A stretch of DNA of 64,000 bases from Planosporangium thailandense. GTDB taxonomy: Bacteria; Actinomycetota; Actinomycetes; Mycobacteriales; Micromonosporaceae. The DNA is taken from positions 92,371 to 156,370 of the forward strand of contig NZ_JAATVY010000016.1 of assembly GCF_011947195.1 (NCBI RefSeq). Direction: 5' to 3'. The notes below the pieces were generated by a model. That model was not told where the DNA came from. It ran no database searches and was given only the letters and a program-made list of their open reading frames with translations. This document shows, one piece after another, positions 36,115 through 43,051 of this stretch. Position 1 is the first letter of the stretch; each line of letters starts with the position of its first letter. The translations under genes were made by a program, and so were the position numbers.

Positions 36115-36783
36115 TCAGGCGACGGCGCGCCGCGCGACCAGGCTCCGCAGGGTCACCGCATCGGTCGCCGTGAGGCTGTCGATCGTGACGACGCCGTCCA
36201 TCGGGATGAGCGCCACCTCGCACGGCACCGCGACCACGAGACAGCCGGCCGCCTTGGCGCTCGCCACACCGGTCGGTGAGTCCTCGATCGCGACGCACCG
36301 CGCCGCCTGCGCTCCGAGCTTGGCGGCGGCCGTCAGGTACGGCTCGGGGTGCGGTTTGGCGTTGCCCACCTCGTCGCCGCAGACCACGACATCGAAGTTG
36401 TGCGCGCCGATGGTCTCCAGCGCGACGTCCACCAGCCGTCGGCGCGTCGCGGTGACCAGGGCGGTGGGTATTCCCGCCGCCCTGACGTCGGCGAGCAGTT
36501 CACGGGCGCCGGGCCGCCAGATCAGCCCCTCGGCGAACAGTTTGCACACCCGGTCCTCCAGCCAGGTGACGCTCGCCTCGACGTCCCGCCATGGCTGCGC
36601 GATGTCGATGTGGAGGATGTCCATCGACTCCGACATGCTGGTGCCGACCATCCGGGTACGGGCCGCGACGGACAGCTCTCCCCCGTACCTGTGGGCAAGC
36701 TCCCGTAGACCGACGTCCCATACCTTCTCGCTGTCGACGAGGGTGCCGTCCATGTCGAACAGCACCGCCTCTAGTTGCGACAC
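36115..36783 (-). CDS. HAD-IA phosphatase (beta-phosphoglucomutase/DOG phosphatase-like)
   Basis: This 222-residue protein has motif I LFDMDGTLVDSEK, motif II TALVTATRR, a motif III Lys in VGNAKPHPEPYL, and motif IV AIEDSPTGVASAKAAG. These define the HAD-IA family with a helical cap between residues 20 and 85. It should hydrolyse small phosphomonoesters such as sugar phosphates. I prefer the GTG at 36783, which has GGAG five bases upstream; an ATG at 36810 would add nine residues. It is an isolated gene on this strand. Confidence 0.9.
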   Translation of the reverse strand: MSQLEAVLFDMDGTLVDSEKVWDVGLRELAHRYGGELSVAARTRMVGTSMSESMDILHIDIAQPWRDVEASVTWLEDRVCKLFAEGLIWRPGARELLADVRAAGIPTALVTATRRRLVDVALETIGAHNFDVVVCGDEVGNAKPHPEPYLTAAAKLGAQAARCVAIEDSPTGVASAKAAGCLVVAVPCEVALIPMDGVVTIDSLTATDAVTLRSLVARRAVA

Positions 36784-36904
36784 ACCCACTCCACGCTCTC
36801 GGTGACGCATCAAACCTACGGTCGTGAGCGCGGTCACAGCTGGGTGCGGTTCACTCCTGGTCCCGTACATCGATGCACGTCGTCTCGGTTGTTATTCTCG
36901 GCGC

Positions 36905-37816
36905 GTGCCGAGTGACCCCGTCCGCTACCGCTCGGAAGACGAAGACAGCGCCCGTTGGCTGGGCTTCCCGTTCCGCCCGGGCGACATCGTGATCAGTACG
37001 CGGTCCAAGAGTGGCACCACGTGGATGCAGATGATCTGTGCGCTGCTGGTCTTCGGCAGCCCGGACCTGCCGGCGCCGCTGGCGGAGCTGTCACCGTGGC
37101 TCGACTGGCTCATCACGCCGCGCGACGAGGTGTTCGCCCGGCTCACCGCCCAGCAGCATCGACGATTCATCAAGACCCATACCCCACTCGACGGCATACC
37201 GCTCGACGCGCGGGCCACGTACATCGTGGTCGCCAGGCACCCGCTCGACATGGCCGTGTCGCTGTACCACCAGGGCGACAACCTCGACCACGAGCGGATC
37301 CGCCAGCTCACCGGTCAGCCCGAGCCGGCCGCGCCCACTCGCCCGCGCCAGCCCCTGCACGAGTGGCTGGCGTCGTGGATCGACCGGGACGTGGATCCTC
37401 GACAGGAGCTGGACTCCCTGCCGGGGGTCATGTGGCACCTGTCCGACGCCTGGGCTCGCCGCGGCGCGGAGAACGTCGTACTCGTGCACTATGACGACCT
37501 GTCCGCCGACCTCGAGGGCGAGATGCGGCGGCTCGCGGCACGACTGGGGATCACCGTGCCCGCGACGGCTTGGCCGGACCTGGTCCGGGCCGCGTCGTTC
37601 GAGCAGATGCGGGCCCGCGCCGACCAACTGGCGCCCGATCCGTCCGGGGTGATGAGAAGCACCCGGGCCTTCTTCCGCCAGGGCAGATCCGGCTCGGGCC
37701 GCGCGCTGTTGACCGCGGCGGAGCTCGCCAGGTACCGCACACGCGCGGCCCGGCTGGCCGCCCCCGAGATGCTCGCCTGGCTGCACCGCGACGACCAGCC
37801 GACAGACACGAACTAA
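36905..37816 (+). CDS. Sulfotransferase
   Basis: This 303-residue protein belongs to the cytosolic-type sulfotransferase family. The 5'-phosphosulfate-binding loop is STRSKSGTTWMQ near residue 40, the catalytic-type His lies in IKTHTPLDGIP, and the 3'-phosphate motif is VVARHPLDMAVSLYHQ. It would move sulfate from PAPS to a hydroxyl of a lipid, steroid or natural product. The GTG at 36905 lies seven bases after TATTCT, a leaderless layout. The gene is single, and its acceptor is unknown. Confidence 0.9.
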   Translation: MPSDPVRYRSEDEDSARWLGFPFRPGDIVISTRSKSGTTWMQMICALLVFGSPDLPAPLAELSPWLDWLITPRDEVFARLTAQQHRRFIKTHTPLDGIPLDARATYIVVARHPLDMAVSLYHQGDNLDHERIRQLTGQPEPAAPTRPRQPLHEWLASWIDRDVDPRQELDSLPGVMWHLSDAWARRGAENVVLVHYDDLSADLEGEMRRLAARLGITVPATAWPDLVRAASFEQMRARADQLAPDPSGVMRSTRAFFRQGRSGSGRALLTAAELARYRTRAARLAAPEMLAWLHRDDQPTDTN

Positions 37817-37980
37817 AGCCGCAGGTGCTGGCCGCCGATCGGTCGGCTGGATCCGCCGGTCGGCGTCAACTCCCCGACCAGCGGGTCTATCCAACCGGCG
37901 GCCGGTCAACCTGCTCGGGTGAGGTCTCCGGCACGCGACTGTGAAAGCATGTGCTGCCTGGGACAAGAAAGGTCGGCCTG

Positions 37981-38331
37981 TTGCAGCTCGCCCACGCCGT
38001 TGAGCGCCACGAAGATGAGGTAACCGTCGTCTTCGCTGGCGAGGCCGTCCTCGGCACCGCCCGGGAATTTCGAGACGCGCTCTTCGACGCCGTGGCGGAG
38101 CGCCCGGTACGGGTCGTCGTTGACCTGCGCGGCCTGATCTTCATCGATTCGACCTGTGTGGGTGCTCTCGTCGCCGCCCGCCAGGCCGCGATCAACCAGG
38201 GCCGGCGGCTGGTCGTGACGCATCCGCGCGGTCAGGTACTCAAGGTCCTGCGCACCGCCGGCGTCCTGGGATCGCTAACCGGCGACCGGCCGGCGGACGG
38301 CGGTCCGGCCGCCGACTGGCTCACCGCCTAG
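37981..38331 (+). CDS. STAS-domain anti-sigma factor antagonist
   Basis: This 116-residue single STAS domain has the strand VTVVFAGEAV, the helix REFRDALFDAV and the phosphorylation loop VVVDLRGLIFIDSTCVGALVAA, with Ser57 in place. Such proteins bind an anti-sigma kinase and free a sigma factor when unphosphorylated. No RsbW-like kinase or sigma factor is in the window. The TTG at 37981 has GAAAGG eight bases upstream; the GTG at 37951 is an alternative with a weaker site. The tail is Gly/Ala-rich. Confidence 0.88.
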   Translation: MQLAHAVERHEDEVTVVFAGEAVLGTAREFRDALFDAVAERPVRVVVDLRGLIFIDSTCVGALVAARQAAINQGRRLVVTHPRGQVLKVLRTAGVLGSLTGDRPADGGPAADWLTA

Positions 38332-38547
38332 CAGCGCCGCAGCGGACCGTCCGCCGGGCGGCGGATGGACGGTCCCGGTCACAGAGCGAGGCGGCTCGAC
38401 GGGTTGCGGCTGCCGGTACTGATCCGCGCTGTCACACGAGGACCCGATCGCCGTCGTCGACCACCATCTCGGCCTGCTAGGGCCCGGCAGCCCGCCCGTG
38501 TGATCGGTGTTCCGTCGGAACCTCGGCGCGCGGTCGACGCCGCCCGA

Positions 38548-39366
38548 TCACGCGGGATCGTGTCGCGCCATCTGGGCGTCGCGTAGCTCGGCGTGCATCT
38601 CCCAGGGCGCCTGCGGCAGGACGTGTCCGGTCTCCAGCAGCGACTTGAGGTTGGCCATCACGGCGGGCCACCCGGCCGAAACCGCGTGCAGCGCATCGCC
38701 GTCGGCCAGGTTCTCGTGGGTGACGGTCAGCCGGACGATGGCTCGGTACGGTTCGATGTGGAAGGTCACCCTCGTCGGGCCGCCGGCCGGCTCGGCGCCC
38801 GGCTCGTCGAACGTGATGACCAGCCGCGTCGGGGGCGTCGACTCGAGCACCGTGCCGATGACGTCGGCGATGCCGGAGCCGTCGACGCGCCGGTGTTCCC
38901 ACCGGGACCCGACCTGCCAGTCGGAGACGTTGCTGTGGCCCCAGTACTCGGCGGTGAGGTCGGCATCGGTCAACGCGTGCCAGACCCGCTCGGGGGTGCT
39001 CTGGATGTAGGTGACGTAGACGAACGAGGGCTTGTCTGCGGCCATGTCCGATTCCTCTGCGTGTCGCTTGACGGCGTCGAGTGTGCGTAGACGGTGCTGT
39101 TCGAACGGTGCGATCCAGCGTTGCTGGATGTCGTGGATCGGCACCGGGTTGAGGTAATGCAGCTTCTCCCGGCCGCGCCGCACCGTGCTGATGAGGTTGG
39201 CCTCCTCCAGCACGGCGAGATGCTGAGTGACCGACTGACGCGCCATGTCCAGCTGCCCGCACAGCCGCCCCAGGGTCTGGCCGTTCTCGTGGCGGAGACT
39301 GTCGAGCAGGCGGCGGCGGGTCGGATCAGCGAGCGCCTTGAACACCTTGTCCACCTCGCCGGTCAC
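38548..39366 (-). CDS. ArsR-type HTH fused to SRPBCC (AHSA1-like) domain
   Basis: This protein has 272 residues. Residues 1-95 form a winged helix of the ArsR type (VFKALADPTRRRLLDSLRHENGQTLGRLCGQLDMARQSVTQHLAVLEEANLIS, in parts), and residues 110-260 form an AHSA1-like SRPBCC pocket (YVTYIQSTPERVWHALTDADLTAEYWG, GGPTRVTFHIEPY). AHSA1 domains bind hydrophobic ligands, so the fusion likely is a one-component sensor. The GTG start at 39366 is preceded by CATAAT and a perfect 20-bp palindrome, pointing to autoregulation and leaderless transcription. It diverges from the PPOX gene, a likely target. Confidence 0.92.
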   Translation of the reverse strand: MTGEVDKVFKALADPTRRRLLDSLRHENGQTLGRLCGQLDMARQSVTQHLAVLEEANLISTVRRGREKLHYLNPVPIHDIQQRWIAPFEQHRLRTLDAVKRHAEESDMAADKPSFVYVTYIQSTPERVWHALTDADLTAEYWGHSNVSDWQVGSRWEHRRVDGSGIADVIGTVLESTPPTRLVITFDEPGAEPAGGPTRVTFHIEPYRAIVRLTVTHENLADGDALHAVSAGWPAVMANLKSLLETGHVLPQAPWEMHAELRDAQMARHDPA

Positions 39367-39375
39367 GGGCTCATT

Positions 39376-39395
39376 ATGCAGGTAATTACCTGCAT
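39376..39395. promoter_or_regulatory. 20-bp palindromic operator of the ArsR-SRPBCC gene
   Basis: ATGCAGGTAATTACCTGCAT is a perfect palindrome, extended by CAT/ATG on both sides after one mismatch. It overlaps the CATAAT -10 element of the ArsR-SRPBCC gene and lies between divergent genes, as expected for ArsR-family autorepression. Confidence 0.8.
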
Positions 39396-39558
39396 GATGT
39401 CAAGCAGGTGGACTGGCGGTCAGGCCGGCAGGCGGGCCGGCAGTTGGCAGCTGGCGAGCGTTCCGGCCACGCTTGGAGTTCGAGCGGCGCGCCGTCAGCC
39501 ACGGACGCCGTACCGCGCCGGGGCTCGGCGCCCCTGCCCGAGAGGAGCGACACCGGAC

Positions 39559-39951
39559 GTGGACCTGCCCGATGACCTGCTCGCCCTGCTGCACCAGCCC
39601 AGTACGTGTTTTCTCGCCACGGTGATGGCCGACGGCTCGCCCCACCTCACCCAGACCTGGGCGGACACCGACGGGCGGCACATTCTCATCAACAGCGTGC
39701 AGGGCTTTCAGAAGATCAAGAACATTGAGCGCGACCCCCGGGTGGCCCTGACCATCTCCGATCCCCGCAGCCCCGCGCGCTACTACGCCATCCGGGGCTG
39801 GGTCGTGAATGTCACCACCGACGGCGCGCGAGACCACATCGAGCAGCTCTCCCAGCGCTACCTCGGCGCACCGTACCCCTGGTTCGGCGGCCGCGACCAG
39901 ACGCGCCTGCTCCTCACCATCGAAGCTCAGAAGATCACCTTTACCGGATAG
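39559..39951 (+). CDS. PPOX-class F420-dependent (or FMN) oxidoreductase
   Basis: This 130-residue split-barrel protein begins DLPDDLLALLHQPSTCFLATVMADGSPHLTQTWADTDGRHILINSVQGFQKIKNIERDPRVALTI (read in parts), the standard layout of actinobacterial PPOX F420 enzymes. Cofactor choice between F420 and FMN cannot be fixed by eye. The start GTG at 39559 follows GAGGAG. It is divergent from the ArsR-SRPBCC regulator across the palindromic operator, so it is a candidate target. The substrate is unknown. Confidence 0.88.
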   Translation: MDLPDDLLALLHQPSTCFLATVMADGSPHLTQTWADTDGRHILINSVQGFQKIKNIERDPRVALTISDPRSPARYYAIRGWVVNVTTDGARDHIEQLSQRYLGAPYPWFGGRDQTRLLLTIEAQKITFTG

Positions 39952-40053
39952 CCGGGACACGCACCGCCGCCTCTCGTGCGCGCCTCCCGTCAGGAGAAGG
40001 GCCTCGGGTACGAATGACCCGCCGGTACCCTGCGGGCGGCTATGCTGCCGGAC

Positions 40054-40260
40054 ATGCCGATGATCCACGTCGAGATGTATCCCGGCCGCACGCCGGAGCA
40101 GAAGGCCGACCTGGTCCGCGAGGTGACCGATGCGTTCGTGCGTACCTGCGGCGGGAACCCCGACGGAGTCTGGGTGGTGATCCAGGAGGTACCCGGCGAG
40201 CACTGGGGCGTCGGCGGCCAGCTCGCCTCCGGCAGCGGTAGTACTCCGCGCCACGACTGA
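40054..40260 (+). CDS. 4-oxalocrotonate tautomerase-type protein
   Basis: This 68-residue protein begins Met-Pro-Met-Ile-His-Val-Glu-Met. After Met removal, Pro1 would be the catalytic base of the tautomerase superfamily. The helix TPEQKADLVREVTDAFVRTCG and the strand VWVVIQEVPGEHWGVGG complete the beta-alpha-beta fold. I chose the ATG at 40054, six bases after TATGCT, because only this start puts Pro at position 1. The chain is a few residues longer than classical 4-OT. The substrate is unknown. Confidence 0.9.
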   Translation: MPMIHVEMYPGRTPEQKADLVREVTDAFVRTCGGNPDGVWVVIQEVPGEHWGVGGQLASGSGSTPRHD

Positions 40261-40297
40261 CGAGACGACAGGGCGACGTCCGCTCGCGCCGCGCCGG

Positions 40298-41239
40298 CTA
40301 CGCCAGGTCGGCGGGGTTGGTGTTGGCGCCGCACAGTACGACCACGACTCGTTCACCGGGCTGCGGCCGGTAGACGCCGGTGGTCAGCGCCGCGAGCGCC
40401 GCGGCGGTGCCGTGCTCCACGGCGATGCGGCGGTGCTCCCACAGCGCCTTGCGGGCAGCGATGATGTCCTCGTCGCGGACCAGGACGGAGTGCACGCCGG
40501 TGCGGACGGCGACGGCGTACGCGATGTCGCCGATGCGCCGCGCGCCGAGGGAGTCGGCGGCGATGCCGCTCACGGCCACGTCGACCGGGCCGCCGTGCGC
40601 GAGCGCGGCGTGCAGGGTGGGGATCGCCTCAGGCTCCACCGCGACGACCCGGGCGATCCCTTCGACCGCGGCCGCGACGCCGGCCATGAGCCCGCCGCCG
40701 CCGACGGCGAGCACGATGGTGTCCACGTTCTCCCCACCCAACTGGCTGAGGATCTCCAGGCCGAGGGTACCGGCGCCGGCGGCGATCTCGGGCTGGTCGT
40801 AGGCGTGGCAGTACACCGCACCGGTGTCGGCGGCGTGCTTGACGGCGGCCTCGTACGCTTCGGCGTACTCCTCGCCGTGCGACACCACGCGGGCACCGAG
40901 GGCGCGCAGCATGGCCACCTTCACCGGCGGCGCGTTGGTCGGCAGGTACACGGTCGCGGGTACGCCGAGTGTGGCGGCGGCGTAGGCGTTGGCCAGGCCG
41001 GCGTTGCCGCCGGAGGCGACCACGATCCCGACCGCGGGGTCGAGGTCCCCTAGTTCGCGGGCGGTGAGGATGCGGTTGAACGCACCGCGGGCCTTGAAGC
41101 TGCCGGTGTGCTGCATGAACTCGCACTTGAGCCAGACCTGGCCGGGGAACGAGCCGGCTTCGACCTCGGCGAGCGGGGTGCGGCGCACGTGGCCGGAGAT
41201 TCGCGGTACGGCGGTGTCGACGTCGTCGCGTGTGATCAT
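40298..41239 (-). CDS. PLP-dependent threonine/serine ammonia-lyase
   Basis: This 313-residue fold-type II PLP enzyme has the Schiff-base Lys in TGSFKARGAFN, the substrate loop ASGGNAGLANAYAA, and the phosphate-binding glycine loop VGGGGLMAGVAAA. The final CGANTNPADLA aligns with the cofactor-contact Ser/Cys segment. The length fits a catabolic threonine dehydratase (no regulatory ACT domain). It should convert threonine or serine to the keto acid and ammonia. The ATG at 41239 has AAGGA upstream. Confidence 0.9.
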   Translation of the reverse strand: MITRDDVDTAVPRISGHVRRTPLAEVEAGSFPGQVWLKCEFMQHTGSFKARGAFNRILTARELGDLDPAVGIVVASGGNAGLANAYAAATLGVPATVYLPTNAPPVKVAMLRALGARVVSHGEEYAEAYEAAVKHAADTGAVYCHAYDQPEIAAGAGTLGLEILSQLGGENVDTIVLAVGGGGLMAGVAAAVEGIARVVAVEPEAIPTLHAALAHGGPVDVAVSGIAADSLGARRIGDIAYAVAVRTGVHSVLVRDEDIIAARKALWEHRRIAVEHGTAAALAALTTGVYRPQPGERVVVVLCGANTNPADLA

Positions 41240-41474
41240 GTTCGGCGTCCTTCCGAGCGGTGGATCACGACCGGGACCAGACACCGCGCCGGGCGAATGG
41301 CACCGATCGCATTGTCCCGGGTGAGCACGGGCTGTCGCGGCACCGCCCCGGCGGCCGGCCCGTTCTCGACGCGACAACACAATCCCGGGCTGCGCGTGTT
41401 CGTTCAACCCGGCGCCCGAAACCCGCCAGGACGAGGCTGGCCGATCGGGCAGCGGTCGCCGCGTTCGAAGAGGC

Positions 41475-41873
41475 TTACGTGTACAGCGTGCCGTCGACGA
41501 CGAAGCACAGCTCGTTGCCCCACGGATCGGTGACGTAGAAGGAGCGCTCCCCCCAGGGTCGTTCGATCATGTCTCCCGCCGGCTGTCCGTGCACATCGAA
41601 CGGTGCCAGCGCATCGAGTTCCTTCGCGCGGGCGTGGACTCCGGCAAGGTCATCGACGGCGAAGTAGATCGATTTCGGTCCGGGGGTGGGCTTCATGCCT
41701 CCGCTGGTGACGTCGAGTATCTCGAGGATGACGCCACCGCAGTTGAAGTAGTGGCGCGAGCCCGGGTGTCGCTGCCCCGGTAGGCCGAGCAGCGTCGAGT
41801 AGAAGGCGGTCGCGTCTTCCAGGTTTGCGACCTCGGCGGTGATGCGGAAGATTCTGGGGCCCGTCGTGCTCAC
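41475..41873 (-). CDS. VOC-family (glyoxalase-like) protein
   Basis: This 132-residue protein has the paired beta-alpha-beta-beta-beta units of the VOC superfamily: FRITAEVANLEDATAFYSTLLGLPG and later IYFAVDDLAGVHARAKEL, FYVTDPWGNELCFV. VOC members include glyoxalases, dioxygenases and resistance proteins; nothing here picks one. Its GTG overlaps the ArsR stop (GTGA), so the pair is coupled and the VOC protein is likely under that regulator's control. Confidence 0.88.
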   Translation of the reverse strand: MSTTGPRIFRITAEVANLEDATAFYSTLLGLPGQRHPGSRHYFNCGGVILEILDVTSGGMKPTPGPKSIYFAVDDLAGVHARAKELDALAPFDVHGQPAGDMIERPWGERSFYVTDPWGNELCFVVDGTLYT

Positions 41874-42322
41874 TTCGCTGGTCCGTCCCTTCGTCGTCGG
41901 TTGCCTGGCTCGCTCTCGGGTGACTCCGGGGACGCCTGCTCGGCCAGCGCTGTGGTCGACCTCGGTCCGGAAGGGCACCAGCGCTGTTCGGGGCCGACCG
42001 GTTCGAGGTACTGCAGCCAGCCGTTCACCACGCGCTTCAGGTGTGCCCGATTGAGGCGGTAGGTGCTGCTGCGACCCTGCCGTCGCACCTCTACGAGGCC
42101 GGCTTCCTCGAGCACTTTCAGGTGGCGGCTGGTCGTCGGCCAGCTGTGCTGGAAGCGGGCGGCGAGGTAACCAGAGGGCAGCTCGCCGCGCTGGGCGAGC
42201 AGAAGCAGCACGTGGCGTCGCGCCTCATGCGCCAGCGCCACGAACACGCGGTCAGCCTCCTCGACCGAGGGTGCCGGATGCTCGGTGTCCGCAGGACTCA
42301 CCCGACGATTATTAGTGCACAT
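41870..42322 (-). CDS. ArsR-family transcriptional repressor
   Basis: This 150-residue winged-helix protein has VFVALAHEARRHVLLLLAQRGELPSGYLAARFQHSWPTTSRHLKVLEEAGLVEVRRQGRSSTYRLN (read in parts), a plain ArsR fold without the metal-binding Cys pair in the recognition helix. The C-terminal tail is Pro/Ser/Glu-rich. The ATG at 42322 lies within a palindromic operator; a GTG at 42298 could be the real start. It is divergent from the YciI-type gene and coupled to the VOC gene. Confidence 0.9.
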   Translation of the reverse strand: MCTNNRRVSPADTEHPAPSVEEADRVFVALAHEARRHVLLLLAQRGELPSGYLAARFQHSWPTTSRHLKVLEEAGLVEVRRQGRSSTYRLNRAHLKRVVNGWLQYLEPVGPEQRWCPSGPRSTTALAEQASPESPESEPGNRRRRDGPAK

Positions 42323-42346
42323 GCTAATAGTTAGCAAGTAGGCTAA
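42310..42346. promoter_or_regulatory. Double palindromic operator between ArsR and YciI genes
   Basis: TATTAG-N8-CTAATA (42310-42329) and TTAGC-N6-GCTAA (42331-42346) lie side by side in AT-rich DNA at the start of the ArsR gene. Both share CTAA/TTAG half-sites, as expected for one dimeric repressor binding twice. Confidence 0.75.
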
Positions 42347-42513
42347 TAGCCTGGTACTCGCCGCGCATGACATGGGCGGCGTGGCGGCGTCGCGCGAAAA
42401 ATTTCCATCGAGAACCTGTCGAAATCGCGTGCCCCCGTTCGACGCATGGGTGACGGCTGGCCAACGCGTCCCGGATCGACCGGACCCCAGCCCGACGCGA
42501 CAAGGGAGAAGCA

Positions 42514-42882
42514 ATGCGGTTTCTGATGATGCACCGACTCGACGAGCGTGCTCCGGAGGCGTGGAACCCCAGCCAGGAGTTCATGGCGAAGATGGGCGCG
42601 TTCATCCAGGAAGCGATCGACAAGGGCATCCTGATCACCGCCGAGGGCGTCCATCCGTCCGAGAAGGGTGCGCTGGTCCGCAAGGCCCGAGGCGCGGGGA
42701 TCACCGCGACCGACGGACCGTTCACCGAGGCCAAGGAGGTCATCGGGGGCTTCGCGCTGATCAACGCGATGGACCGAGCGGAAGCCGTCGCGTTCGCCCA
42801 GCGGTATGCCGCCCTGTTCGAGGAGGTCGAGGTCGAGGTGCGCCAGGTCGTCGAGTTCGACGACCTGGCGAGCCCTGCCTGA
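42514..42882 (+). CDS. YciI/DGPF-domain protein
   Basis: This 122-residue protein belongs to the YCII-related (DGPF) family: MRFLMMHRLDE, then ITATDGPFTEAKEVIGGFALINAMDRAEAV with the DGPF motif and a ferredoxin-like fold. Some DGPF proteins sit beside sigma factors or ArsR regulators. The ATG at 42514 has AGGGAGA upstream. It diverges from the ArsR-VOC pair across the double operator and is probably controlled by it. Its activity is unknown. Confidence 0.9.
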   Translation: MRFLMMHRLDERAPEAWNPSQEFMAKMGAFIQEAIDKGILITAEGVHPSEKGALVRKARGAGITATDGPFTEAKEVIGGFALINAMDRAEAVAFAQRYAALFEEVEVEVRQVVEFDDLASPA

Positions 42883-43051
42883 CCCGACGCCGGATCCGGC
42901 CACCGGTCGGGGGTGGGGTGGTCAGCTCGTCCCGGCGGGCGAGACCATCCCACCACCGGCATCACGGCACCTGCACCGGCGGCTGGCAGCGGTCACAGCC
43001 GTGCTGGCCGCCACCGTCGGTGTGCTGCTGTTCAGCTCCCAGCTCAGCGCC

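Noticed and set aside
36000..36173. 57-codon frame beginning GTG at 36000 (RAYLTVRGRELREPVERHW)
   Set aside because: It overlaps the HAD gene end, has no ribosome binding site or family, and turns Arg-rich after 40 codons.
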